From an uncultured Lachnospiraceae bacterium (GTDB taxonomy: Bacteria; Bacillota; Clostridia; Lachnospirales; Lachnospiraceae), in the NCBI GenBank assembly GCA_910578885.1, contig CAJTSH010000058.1, positions 1 to 14,534 on the forward strand: a DNA stretch of 14,534 nucleotides, read 5' to 3'. The notes beneath the pieces were generated by a model, which did not search any database, was not told the DNA's origin, and was given only the letters and a program-made list of their open reading frames with translations. Each line of letters opens with the position of its first letter. Positions within the stretch are counted from its first letter, which is position 1. Positions 1 to 7,001 of the stretch are shown piece after piece. A program made the position numbers and the translations under genes.

Positions 1-55
1 TTCACTTGACAGGTGAAAAGCAATATTCAGTTAAAATACAGCAACTATGTGGCTT

Positions 56-553
56 TCAGACACTTTCACGGCTGTGCCGTGAATAATCTAGGATCAAGAT
101 ACTATTCAAATGATACAAAACACAAATCGCAGACAAAATAATCACAAATTTGTAATTTCTCCTCTTAATTAATGTCCAGACCAGAATATAACATGACACA
201 ATAAATCCAACAATCGCCTGATGGCTGGTAAGGACTAATATCAGTATTAAAATCCAGTGTTCCCGATTGGATAAAAAGCTTTTCAAAGAGGGGGAGCTTT
301 CAGGCTGCCGCGGCGTTTTTGGGGGTTCTTCCTCACTATCCGCTGCTTTTGTTCCCAGCAGCTCATCTACGGATATCCCGTAAACCTCACTGAGGAGAGT
401 CAGGTTATCGATATCCGGGTAAGCGGCTCCGTTTTCCCAGCGGGAGATAGCCTGCCGTGAGATGCCGAGCTTTGCGGCGACGTCATTTTGCGACAGGTTT
501 CTTTCCTTACGCGCTTTCTTAAGATTGGAGTGTAAACTTACGGATTCTGCCAT
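56..553 (-). CDS. Membrane-anchored XRE-family transcriptional regulator
   Basis: A 165-residue protein with an N-terminal XRE/Cro-C1 helix-turn-helix at about residues 9-65; SQNDVAAKLGISRQAISRWE contains the turn and recognition helix. An acidic, proline-rich linker follows (about 70-95), then two hydrophobic segments (about 100-127 and 135-157) separated by a basic stretch, so it should sit in the membrane with its DNA-binding domain in the cytoplasm. The ATG is preceded by AAAGGAG nine bases away and by a good promoter. It is transcribed divergently from the lipoprotein gene at 734, which it may regulate; that is inference from position. XRE proteins with a membrane tail are common in clostridia and their signals are mostly unknown. 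What lies downstream is outside the window. The family is sure, the target is not. Confidence 0.88.
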   Translation of the reverse strand: MAESVSLHSNLKKARKERNLSQNDVAAKLGISRQAISRWENGAAYPDIDNLTLLSEVYGISVDELLGTKAADSEEEPPKTPRQPESSPSLKSFLSNREHWILILILVLTSHQAIVGFIVSCYILVWTLIKRRNYKFVIILSAICVLYHLNSILILDYSRHSRESV

Positions 554-588
554 GGGGTAATTACTCCTTTTCTGGTACTTTTAAGATT

Positions 589-617
589 ATTATAGCTGTA
601 TGTCTTTCTTATGTAAA
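589..617 (-). promoter_or_regulatory. Promoter of the XRE regulator gene
   Basis: Read on the minus strand, TTTACA (612-617) and a perfect TATAAT (589-594) are separated by 17 bases, matching a vegetative promoter at 11 of 12 positions. The -10 lies about 35 bases before the start codon. This and the lipoprotein gene on the other strand share the 180-base region 554-733. A weaker plus-strand candidate is TTGTTT (641-646), 17 bases, TGTAAC (664-669). Confidence 0.7.
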
Positions 618-733
618 TGAATTTTTACTTATAACGGTCTTTGTTTCCTTAAATTAAGAATTCTGTAACAAATGCTTTTCTTATCCGTCTAATATATATG
701 AAAAAACCGGAAACATAAAGGAGGAAGAGGAAC

Positions 734-1747
734 ATGAGAAAAGCAGTTATTTTAAGCGTGCTGTGCATACTGGCTGTATGTATGGCGGGATGCCGGGAAA
801 ATGATATTGACAATCGTAAGCGGACGGATGCGTCTAAGGATAAGACGCTGCCCATCTATGAGGAGAATGACAAAGAGATTGAAAAAGAATCTGACCTTGC
901 GGCGCTAAAGGATGTCTATAAGTCGGAAGTCGTCTGTGAGGAATGGATAAGTCCGGATATAGAAAGTCCGGGCGGAGTTCTCTGCGGTGAAACGGGCGTA
1001 ATTGTCACGGACAGGGAAAAGAACTGCATTGTCAAGACGGACGATTCGGGCAATGTGATAAAGAAAGCAGGCGGAACGGGGAGCGGAGAAGGAAAGTTCC
1101 TAAACCCTGGAGCAGTTGCCGGGTATAAAGACGAAATTTTCGTTATAGATGAAGGGAATCAGCGGATACAGGTGTTTGACTGGGAGCTGAATTATGTCAG
1201 GGAAATCAGGTTAAAATCTAAAAAGGAAGTAGACCTTGATTTTAGGCCGGGCTACCTCGCCGTCAGCCGGGAAGGGGTGTATGTTTCAGGAAACTCTCTG
1301 AGAAAAACGGTGATTGACAGGTACGGGGAGGGAGAGCCGGAGGAAGTCGGAGATAACTTTATCGGCTCGGTTTCATACAAAGATAAAATATATGCCATTA
1401 ATTACATGGTCCGGTATTACAGTGAGGAGTATGACAGCTTTGGTGCCGCAACCAACGGCCCGGCATGGCTTTTAGAGGTAAATAAGGAGAAACTCTGCAA
1501 ATTTGTCAAACTGCCTCACGGGTTTAATATAAAGGGGTTCGTCATGGAGGAGAGCAGGATTGTATGCATTTCAGGATCGGCGGAGGCTGTTTTTGTGTTA
1601 AGCCCTGACGGGGAATACGAGGAAACGTTTGCCTATATACAGGGGCTTGTAGATGAAGAATTTCCGCAGATTTCCGGCAGCGGGAGGGGGGAGTATTATA
1701 TAGTGCTGCCGGATGCCGGGAGGATTTTCCGGTGCCGTACGTCGTGA
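734..1747 (+). CDS. NHL-repeat / six-bladed beta-propeller lipoprotein
   Basis: A 337-residue exported protein. The N-terminus has two basic residues, a hydrophobic core and a lipobox ending AVCMAGC with Cys20, so it should be processed by signal peptidase II and held on the outer face of the membrane. A charged linker (about 21-65) leads to a propeller-like body. The clearest NHL repeat is near residues 115-155, with the GxGxGKFxxPxGV-like opening and the GNQRIQVFD closing motif. The length would allow about six blades, but repeats toward the C-terminus have diverged. AAAGGAGG at 717-724 sits nine bases before the ATG. It is divergent from a membrane XRE regulator and converges on the TraX-like gene 21 bases away. 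Ligand and role are unknown; binding of a peptide or carbohydrate at the cell surface is a guess from the fold. Confidence 0.8.
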   Translation: MRKAVILSVLCILAVCMAGCRENDIDNRKRTDASKDKTLPIYEENDKEIEKESDLAALKDVYKSEVVCEEWISPDIESPGGVLCGETGVIVTDREKNCIVKTDDSGNVIKKAGGTGSGEGKFLNPGAVAGYKDEIFVIDEGNQRIQVFDWELNYVREIRLKSKKEVDLDFRPGYLAVSREGVYVSGNSLRKTVIDRYGEGEPEEVGDNFIGSVSYKDKIYAINYMVRYYSEEYDSFGAATNGPAWLLEVNKEKLCKFVKLPHGFNIKGFVMEESRIVCISGSAEAVFVLSPDGEYEETFAYIQGLVDEEFPQISGSGRGEYYIVLPDAGRIFRCRTS

Positions 1748-1768
1748 AAAGCAAGACAAATCAATATG

Positions 1769-2635
1769 TCAGCATTTTAAAACAGCCGTACTGAGCAGCC
1801 AGAACAGAATGATATGCAGAGGGTAGAAGAGATAGAAAGAATATTTCACTTTACGGCCTTGCCTTTGATTATAAGACAGAATCAGGGGCAGGGCGAAAAG
1901 CATACACCACTGATAATTGATGAAAATCATGCTCCCTTCCGTGGAGGGCATATCGATTCCAACAAACACTTCTAATATGTATTCTAGGATGCCAGAAAGG
2001 GCATCGCCGACTACAGGGATGTAAGCCTGGATTTTGCCAAGGATCGCCGGTATCACATAGGTTGCCATGCTGAAAGTGTATGCTAGGATGTAGACGGCAA
2101 ATGCGGCGGATAAGCGTTTCTTTTCCCCGGAAAACCAATAGAATATCATGCCGATAAGGACATAGACAAGGCCGCCTTCCAGAGTGAAAATGCTCCCTGA
2201 CAGGGCGGGCAGCAGATAAAAGCAGAATGCCTCCATGTCCGCGCTGCTGTTTGCAGCCCATATGGCGCAGATGATACAGGAAGATACTTGATAGACAGAA
2301 AAGAGAATCAGATATTTTTTTGCATGCTCCCGTATCTCTAAGATTGCAATGAGCACAGCAATTATAAATAAAGTCCTGAAAAAATTAAGCTCTGTCTGCG
2401 ATAGCATCTGGAAGACTGCCATAGCGGCACTTGCAAGGTAAAGCCTTAAAATATACTTCCTTTTGGACCGGGTGTATTTCATCCCATTAACGACACAGAA
2501 AATAAACAGGGGGGCGGAAATCCGCCCGATCCAGTGAAAGATGAGGGCGAGAGGGGTTTCCCCAAGAAAAAAATATGCGATGTGGTCTAAGGTCATTGCC
2601 AAGAGGGCGATGATTTTTATCTGGAAAGTGTTCAT
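1769..2635 (-). CDS. TraX-family integral membrane protein
   Basis: A 288-residue, very hydrophobic protein with about eight predicted membrane segments. The N-terminus (KIIALLAMTLDHIAYFF, then HWIGRISAPLFIFCVVNGM) carries the Asp-His and Arg-x-Ser/Pro-Leu-F pattern typical of the TraX family. TraX of the F plasmid is needed for N-acetylation of pilin. The many chromosomal relatives in Firmicutes are thought to be membrane acyltransferases, but their substrates are unknown. No pilus or transfer gene adjoins it here, so pilin modification is unlikely. The ATG is preceded by AAAAGGAGA at 2641-2649. It ends 21 bases from the convergent lipoprotein gene without an obvious terminator, so the two transcripts may overlap at their 3' ends. 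Confidence 0.82.
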   Translation of the reverse strand: MNTFQIKIIALLAMTLDHIAYFFLGETPLALIFHWIGRISAPLFIFCVVNGMKYTRSKRKYILRLYLASAAMAVFQMLSQTELNFFRTLFIIAVLIAILEIREHAKKYLILFSVYQVSSCIICAIWAANSSADMEAFCFYLLPALSGSIFTLEGGLVYVLIGMIFYWFSGEKKRLSAAFAVYILAYTFSMATYVIPAILGKIQAYIPVVGDALSGILEYILEVFVGIDMPSTEGSMIFINYQWCMLFALPLILSYNQRQGRKVKYSFYLFYPLHIILFWLLSTAVLKC

Positions 2636-2657
2636 GGTATTCTCCTTTTGATATATT

Positions 2658-2721
2658 ATATTTATAATAAAACATCATATTGATTTTATTATATGAATAT
2701 GTTATCATATTTATAATAAAA
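2658..2721. repeat. Repeated AT-rich 15-mer between divergent genes
   Basis: ATATTTATAATAAAA occurs at 2658-2672 and again at 2707-2721 in the same orientation. A partial inverted copy, TTTTATTATA, lies at 2684-2693. The copies sit in the 108-base gap between the divergent TraX-like and small secreted protein genes and overlap the likely promoters of both, so they could be binding sites for a shared regulator. The composition is extremely AT-rich, so chance similarity cannot be excluded. Confidence 0.4.
2680..2708 (+). promoter_or_regulatory. Likely promoter of the small secreted protein gene
   Basis: TTGATT (2680-2685), a 17-base spacer and TATCAT (2703-2708) match a vegetative promoter at 9 of 12 positions. 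Transcription would begin near 2715, giving a leader of about 29 bases that contains AAAGGAG before the ATG at 2744. A TATAAT at 2712-2717 is an alternative -10 but lacks a good -35. For the opposite TraX-like gene, a TATAAT read on the minus strand lies at 2655-2660. Confidence 0.45.
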
Positions 2722-2743
2722 AAGAAAGGAGAAATTAGAAGTT

Positions 2744-3238
2744 ATGTTGAAAAAAGCAAAAAATAACGTTTTAATTTCAGTTATTGCTGTATTTTGCGCG
2801 GCAATATTAACAGCAGTAATGCCTGTTCAGGCATCATCATTTGAAGAGGTAGAAATTCCACTAAGTCCTAATGTAGGGGTGTCTTTTGAATCTCCAGAAA
2901 CTAACCCAGCTGCAAGAGGCATTTCACGGCCAAGTAAAGTTTGGAATATCAAAGAAAAGGGAAAATATAGTTTTTCTGGTTCTTCAAATCACAAAACAAT
3001 GTATACAAATTATAAATTTACCGGAAAGACAAGTTATAAAGTCTATGTCAAAAATACTGGTAACAATGCCATTACAGTAAAAGCAAAACGTCTTACCAAA
3101 ACTTATGGGTCAACAAAAATCAGCGCGGGGAAAACAGGTATAATTGAATTTTCTAATATTAAAAGTGGTACAAAGTTTTATGTTACTTTTGATGGCGCAA
3201 AAGACGATAAGTTTTCTTTTGAAGGTTATGTAAAATAA
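2744..3238 (+). CDS. Small secreted protein of unknown function
   Basis: A 164-residue protein with a clear Sec signal peptide: a lysine-rich start, a hydrophobic core (about 9-26) and a likely cleavage after VQA at residue 30. It has no lipobox and no anchor, so it should be released. The mature part, about 134 residues, is rich in Ser, Thr, Lys, Tyr and Phe with alternating hydrophobic residues, as in an all-beta fold (for example YKVYVKNTGNNAITVKAK and the YVTFDGAKDDKFSFEGYVK end). I recognise no catalytic motif or named family. The gene has its own ribosome site (AAAGGAG), a likely promoter and a terminator 38 bases past the stop, so it is a one-gene unit. Its coding sequence is clearly more AT-rich than the lipoprotein gene to the left. 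Confidence 0.75.
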   Translation: MLKKAKNNVLISVIAVFCAAILTAVMPVQASSFEEVEIPLSPNVGVSFESPETNPAARGISRPSKVWNIKEKGKYSFSGSSNHKTMYTNYKFTGKTSYKVYVKNTGNNAITVKAKRLTKTYGSTKISAGKTGIIEFSNIKSGTKFYVTFDGAKDDKFSFEGYVK

Positions 3239-3276
3239 ATTATTAAAATTGTTGATTATAGGAGTAAAACAAACAT

Positions 3277-3318
3277 GTGCTGTGCAATAATCAATCGGTG
3301 TTATTGCACAGTACTTTT
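3277..3318 (+). terminator. Intrinsic terminator of the small secreted protein gene
   Basis: Arms 3277-3290 and 3301-3314 form a 14-pair stem with one G-U pair and a ten-base loop. The inner 11 pairs, CTGTGCAATAA with TTATTGCACAG, are perfect. TTTT follows at 3315-3318. It may also act in reverse on the convergent transcript ending at 3338, where a T-rich stretch follows the same stem. Confidence 0.8.
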
Positions 3319-3337
3319 AACTTATGAATTAGATGGG

Positions 3338-3586
3338 TTAGACTTTTATCCATTTGCCAATCCATTTTCTTGTTGTATAGTTGAATTGACGTTTGTATAG
3401 AATGCCGTTGATAATCTTATACTTCCATCCAATATCATTTTTTCGCGTACTTATAATCATAGAAGACACATCATCGGGAACAGAATAATTTATAGAATGT
3501 GAGCATGCTCTTACATTTAAAGATAAAGGTGTGGTATAAAAAAGTGTCAAGATAATGAGTGATGCTTATATTCTTTTTGCGTTCAT
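3338..3586 (-). pseudogene. Small secreted protein gene broken by an in-frame TAA
   Basis: Reading from the ATG at 3586-3584 gives six codons (MNAKRI), then TAA at 3568-3566, then an unbroken frame ASLIILTLFYTTPLSLNVRA followed by about 55 polar residues ending at 3338. If the TAA were a sense codon (TTA Leu is one change away), the product would be an 82-residue protein with a textbook signal peptide cleaved after VRA. The ATG has AAGGAGA nine bases upstream, and it overlaps the TGA of the blaR1-like gene as ATGA, so it was evidently its translationally coupled third gene. The C-terminal part (IGWKYKIINGILYKR, NYTTRKWIGKWIKV) is well formed; I recall similar short tails in clostridial secreted proteins, but cannot check this. 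Restart at TTG 3550 is possible but would lose the basic start of the signal peptide. A sequencing error at one base would give the same picture. Confidence 0.72.
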
Positions 3587-4725
3587 TTTGTAAAATCTCC
3601 TTGTTCATATATTTTGTAATTTTGAAGTTCATTCGGTAGTTCGGTGATGGTTCCTGTATATTTTTCATCTATATAAATGTCATAGCCTTTAGAAGTGTGA
3701 ATCAAATATGTATTTGATATATCCATTTCAAATTCTTGGTCTTCAGTTGTTGAATACGTTCGAAATGTAGGGTCAGTAACAATAAACAGAGAAATAACCA
3801 CTGCAATGCATATAATTACAGTATGAATCCATAGCATCCCTTTCTTTTTTTTCGTTTCTTTTGGCTCTCTTAAAAGAAAAGACAGCCGCACTTTCAAATC
3901 TGAATGATTTTTTCTCACAAATGAAGTCAATTTATCAGAGTATCTGTGTGGTACGGCATCTTTGGATTCTGCAATTGTGAGTATCAGATTTGAATAGTCG
4001 ATGCAATTATAGCAGGGGTGCTCCTGTATAAGAAGATGGTCATTTGTCAGTTCAAGTGCCAGGGCATATTCTCTTTTCATGATATATATAAGAGGATTCC
4101 ACCAGTGAATGCAGGAAAGAACTTCCAGTATCCACTTCATCCATAAATCACGGCGTTTATAGTGATTGATCTCATGTATGCAGATATAGTCCAGCTCATC
4201 TGCGGAAAAAACATCAAAATATTCCGGGAAAATGATTGTCGGACGAAATATTCCACTGACTGCCGGTGATATATCATAAGGGATGACAGCGACCCTTATT
4301 GGTTTTGGGCTGTATTTCCTGATAGACGCAAAGAGCTTTGAATATTGGCTGTCGTCCGTGACCGTATACGCATCCAGATATTGGCGCAGAAGGAAAGAGC
4401 GGACACACAACCTTCCTAATTTGATGGCAGCGATAGATAGCCAAAGCATCATCAGGATATCAGAAAACATATAATCAGAATTTCCTATTGAAACAAAAAA
4501 TATTTCTGCGAGAGGTAGGAGTATCTTTTTTGAATATATTGTATAAGTGAAAGGAAAATTAACGGGAATGCACATCCTCAGAAGGATAAAAGCAATTCCA
4601 ATGAAAACTGCCTTTGCGCCATATATATAAGGCTGGGCTAACAGGTACAGAATCATATATAAGTAGCCGGTAAGGAAAGCAATACATAAAATACAAATAA
4701 GAAAAGGACCCATTGATACAGACAT
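3583..4725 (-). CDS. M56-family BlaR1/MecR1-like membrane metalloprotease
   Basis: A 380-residue membrane protein. Hydrophobic segments lie near residues 5-30, 37-53, 65-80, 88-105 and 300-318. Between them is a cytoplasmic zinc-protease domain with HEINH at 184-188 and a downstream ELTND (225-229) that should supply the glutamate ligand, as in BlaR1 and MecR1. In the beta-lactam sensors, this protease causes inactivation of the paired BlaI/MecI repressor. True BlaR1 is near 600 residues with a C-terminal penicillin-binding sensor domain; here only about 60 residues follow the last membrane segment and no SxxK sensor domain is present, so it must sense something else. The ATG directly abuts the TAA of the blaI-like gene, with GAGGG as ribosome site. 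The stop overlaps the start of the broken small secreted gene. Confidence 0.88.
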   Translation of the reverse strand: MSVSMGPFLICILCIAFLTGYLYMILYLLAQPYIYGAKAVFIGIAFILLRMCIPVNFPFTYTIYSKKILLPLAEIFFVSIGNSDYMFSDILMMLWLSIAAIKLGRLCVRSFLLRQYLDAYTVTDDSQYSKLFASIRKYSPKPIRVAVIPYDISPAVSGIFRPTIIFPEYFDVFSADELDYICIHEINHYKRRDLWMKWILEVLSCIHWWNPLIYIMKREYALALELTNDHLLIQEHPCYNCIDYSNLILTIAESKDAVPHRYSDKLTSFVRKNHSDLKVRLSFLLREPKETKKKKGMLWIHTVIICIAVVISLFIVTDPTFRTYSTTEDQEFEMDISNTYLIHTSKGYDIYIDEKYTGTITELPNELQNYKIYEQGDFTK

Positions 4726-5106
4726 TTATTTTCCCTCGATTTCTGCTTTTCTTTTGTCTATCATTTTTCGCAATTCTTCCAGCTCCGAAAGGTCTGTTTC
4801 CTTGTTGATGATGGAGGAAATCAGAGAGGAGCGGGAATCGTCTCCGGCGATATCCCGGCAGGTTTCGGCAAAGTACTCATTTTTTGATATCAGAGGGCGG
4901 TAGCATCTGCTCAGGACAGTTCCGCTGTATACTATATCAGCTACTTCGATGGCCTCTTTCTTGACCAGCACTCGAAGAGAGGCCTGCACAGTATTGATAT
5001 TCAATTCATTGTGCTGTTTGAGTATATCGGATGCTACGAGCGGCTTGTCGCTGTTCCAAAGTATTTTCATGATTTCTAACTGCTGTTTGCTGAGTTTCTT
5101 TTTCAC
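4726..5106 (-). CDS. BlaI/MecI/CopY-family repressor
   Basis: A 126-residue winged-helix repressor of the penicillinase-repressor family. LSKQQLEIMKILWNSDKPLV opens the DNA-binding domain, NTVQASLRVLVKKEAIE is the recognition helix and following strand, and the helical C-terminal third should dimerise. The family binds a dyad at its own promoter and is released when the paired M56 protease cleaves it or causes it to be cleaved. Translation starts at GTG (5106-5104) with GCGAGGT upstream; no ATG gives a better start. It is first in a minus-strand unit with the M56 protease (abutting) and the broken secreted gene (ATGA overlap). No beta-lactamase gene is near, so resistance is not indicated. 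Confidence 0.9.
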   Translation of the reverse strand: MKKKLSKQQLEIMKILWNSDKPLVASDILKQHNELNINTVQASLRVLVKKEAIEVADIVYSGTVLSRCYRPLISKNEYFAETCRDIAGDDSRSSLISSIINKETDLSELEELRKMIDKRKAEIEGK

Positions 5107-5151
5107 AGTATTACCTCGCTTTCAAAGTGGTTGATTGTTTAAATTACGCTT

Positions 5152-5182
5152 ATATTATACTGAATATTTAAAATTAAGACAA
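5152..5182 (-). promoter_or_regulatory. Promoter of the blaI-blaR1-like operon with a possible dyad
   Basis: On the minus strand TTGTCT (5177-5182), exactly 17 bases, then a perfect TATAAT (5154-5159). The dyad ATATT-N6-AATAT (5152-5167) overlaps the -10 and could be an operator for the repressor, but the region is very AT-rich and the short arms may be chance. The transposase stop codon lies only about 80 bases upstream of the -35. Confidence 0.7.
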
Positions 5183-5263
5183 TAATTTTTATATATAAAT
5201 TTATAGTTTCATTTCATTTAAAATGACTAATTAATTATATTAAAAGTTTCCCAATCTGTCGGA

Positions 5264-6838
5264 CTATAGACTTCCGGCAGACTGGCTTGCATCTTTCCTC
5301 GGCCGTCCCCGTGGACGTTTTGGTTTAGGATTGGGATCTTTGGGCTTCGGTTTTCGCCCCCGTTTTTTCGGCTCTGGTTTCGGCGCCGGCTCTGACAGCC
5401 CGAGTGCTTCCAGCTCTTCAAATACGCACTGCAGGGTATGTACCCAGCAGCCATCATCTGACTTTGGGACAGCTGGTGCATCTGTCCTCCGCCACGCTGA
5501 GGACAGGTCGTCCATAAGGTCGCCATAAGTCATTTTGTCAAGCAGTCCGGACTGCCTTGCTTTACGGACAATGCGGCAGGTGGCCACGGTGGATATGAAG
5601 TTTACGAACTCAGCCCCGATTACCGAAAAATCTCCCTGGACGCCCGTCTGGTCGAGGCACTCATCGCTTTTGTACTGGTTAAACACCAGCTCCAGGAGCC
5701 ATCTGTCATCATAGCACAGATACGCGGTCCTGGGGTCGAGGTCCTGATCCGACTCGAACACGATCACGCCGGACACAGCCCTCTGCTTATCGTACTTTTG
5801 CGTATCAAAAGCTTTGCCTTCCGCCTTTGCGAGGAACGCAGCTTCTTCCTGCGCCGCCTTTTTTGCATCCTTGAAAGCATACAGATAGCGGCCGCCTTTG
5901 ATCTGTTTCTTCTTATAAAGGACATGGGCGCCTATCCCGTTCAGCACGCCCTCGAAAGAGAGCATCCCGTTGTCGGATATCCGTGCGTCGTTCCTTTTGA
6001 TGGGCGTCAGGAAATGCAGGTCAGGCCTCTTTTCCAGCTCTTCCTTGATCTTACTGGGAGGAAAGCCCTTGTCCGCAACGATGATCCCTTTCCTGATGTC
6101 ATTGTCCCGGATGAAGGCAGGGTAGGAGCTTGCGTCGATGCTGTTTCCGGGAAAGACCTCGGCGCACACCGGCTCCATGAGCTCTATGTCATAGGCGTAC
6201 AGGACGGAGACCTCGCTGCACCCCCGTGTCCTTGCCTTGTATGAAAACGCCGAAAGGTCATTCACGCTGCTGGTGTCCTGCTTTAAGGTGCCATCAATGG
6301 CTATATGGTGGTCTGCTGCCACCTGTGAAAGCCGCAGCTGGTAGAAGCGCTTGCGCCGCCTGCCGTCCTGTCCAATCTTCTGCAGAAGATCCGTAATGGA
6401 ATTTTTGGAAAGGGCAGCGCCCGGGTAGTCCCTGCAGACGAATGTGCGCCTGTAATGGGTGGACATCCTGTTTGCGGTGATCCGGGGCTTCACCACCTTC
6501 AGGGTTGCCATGGACATGATGGCATACGCCTCACCCGAATCAAAGACATCAAGGAGATTCGAAAACAGGTCTCCAGTGACGGCCTTTACAAGCGCGGATG
6601 CCCCATAGGAAAGCATATCTGCGTCTTCCGATGCCATTGGGCTGCTGACCGGCACATAGCGGTGGTTGATGATATGGCCGATGACCCTGCCGTTGCGCGG
6701 CTGAGGGTTGCCGCCGGGCACGTATTTTGACGAAGCCCTCTGCCTTACGGCAAACCGTTTCGGGCCATCCCTGCCGCTGTCATCCACGATGGTGTTCACG
6801 GGTCTTGGGACGGCACGGATATCTTGTGGAACTGCCAT
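5264..6838 (-). CDS. IS1634-like DDE transposase
   Basis: About 524 residues, full length. The DDE catalytic triad can be placed at Asp182 (AIDGTLKQ), Asp256 (IIVADKGF) and Glu383 (DDRWLLELVFNQYKSD), the last in the Y-x2-R/W-x3-E-x6-K arrangement of the IS4 superfamily. The C-terminal tail is unusual: a Pro-Lys-Arg-rich stretch with repeated KKRGRKPK and RPRGRPRK, which resembles AT-hooks and may bind the minor groove of AT-rich DNA. The reading frame is open to GTG at 6847, but that codon overlaps the AAAGGAG ribosome site (6847-6853), so ATG 6838, eight bases after it, is the better start. No frameshift or stop was seen. The product should cut and join the ends of its own element. Confidence 0.88.
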   Translation of the reverse strand: MAVPQDIRAVPRPVNTIVDDSGRDGPKRFAVRQRASSKYVPGGNPQPRNGRVIGHIINHRYVPVSSPMASEDADMLSYGASALVKAVTGDLFSNLLDVFDSGEAYAIMSMATLKVVKPRITANRMSTHYRRTFVCRDYPGAALSKNSITDLLQKIGQDGRRRKRFYQLRLSQVAADHHIAIDGTLKQDTSSVNDLSAFSYKARTRGCSEVSVLYAYDIELMEPVCAEVFPGNSIDASSYPAFIRDNDIRKGIIVADKGFPPSKIKEELEKRPDLHFLTPIKRNDARISDNGMLSFEGVLNGIGAHVLYKKKQIKGGRYLYAFKDAKKAAQEEAAFLAKAEGKAFDTQKYDKQRAVSGVIVFESDQDLDPRTAYLCYDDRWLLELVFNQYKSDECLDQTGVQGDFSVIGAEFVNFISTVATCRIVRKARQSGLLDKMTYGDLMDDLSSAWRRTDAPAVPKSDDGCWVHTLQCVFEELEALGLSEPAPKPEPKKRGRKPKPKDPNPKPKRPRGRPRKDASQSAGSL

Positions 6839-6852
6839 AAAAATCACTCCTT

Positions 6853-6892
6853 TATATAGTCCTATTATACAATATCAGGACTATATATACAA
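6853..6892 (-). promoter_or_regulatory. Transposase promoter embedded in a perfect inverted repeat
   Basis: TTGTAT (minus, 6887-6892), 17 bases, then TATAAT (6864-6869). The -10 sits in the 13-base loop of a perfect 11-base inverted repeat, TATATAGTCCT (6853-6863) with AGGACTATATA (6877-6887). The repeat ends at the ribosome site. It could be an operator, a relic of a transposon end, or a structure that blocks translation of read-through transcripts. Confidence 0.55.
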
Positions 6893-7001
6893 GGATTTTA
6901 GGGTATATTTTGCAAAGAACTCAGGCCAAAAGCCAGGGATATCTATAATGTTGTTTTTGTGAGGAAAATGGAACGGTAGTTGGCGAATAATCAAAGGTTA
7001 G
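6893..7001. other. Intergenic stretch without recognisable feature
   Basis: About 110 bases between the transposase promoter and the terminator-like hairpin. I see no open frame with a ribosome site, no convincing promoter and no repeat. It may hold the right end of the insertion sequence. Confidence 0.5.

Larger units (their letters stand above)
5241..6892 (-). mobile_element. Insertion sequence, IS4 superfamily, IS1634-like (ends uncertain)
   Basis: A single-gene element bounded roughly by the shift from AT-rich flanks to GC-rich coding sequence. I compared about 60 bases past each end of the transposase gene on both strands and found no convincing terminal inverted repeats and no clear target duplication, so the given limits are approximate. 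The gene is intact and its composition differs strongly from all neighbours, which suggests recent arrival. It separates the blaI-like operon from the pst region. Confidence 0.65.

Noticed and set aside
1..55. Terminator of the XRE gene
   Set aside because: TTCAC/GTGAA at 1-17 forms only a five-pair stem at the window edge, too little to call.
1748..1768. Bidirectional terminator between the lipoprotein and TraX-like genes
   Set aside because: No stem-loop with a T-run is visible in the 21-base gap or just beyond it.
1869..2261. Minus-strand frame of 130 codons within the TraX-like gene
   Set aside because: Overlaps the TraX-family frame in another phase; its Arg/His/Pro-rich sequence is typical of an out-of-frame shadow.
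3338..3550. A 70-residue protein starting at TTG 3550
   Set aside because: There is no ribosome site at the TTG and it starts in the middle of a hydrophobic signal core. The ATG at 3586 with its ribosome site and ATGA overlap explains the frame better as a broken gene.
3583..5106. Beta-lactam resistance regulatory operon
   Set aside because: The penicillin-binding sensor domain is missing and no beta-lactamase or PBP2a gene is present.
5798..6244. Plus-strand frame of 148 codons inside the transposase gene
   Set aside because: Opposite strand of a GC-rich, well-recognised transposase gene; no ribosome site and no recognisable domain.
5200..6960. Terminal inverted repeats of the insertion sequence
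   Set aside because: Only short similarities such as GGACTATA on both sides were found, in the wrong relative orientation or too short; no reliable ends can be given.
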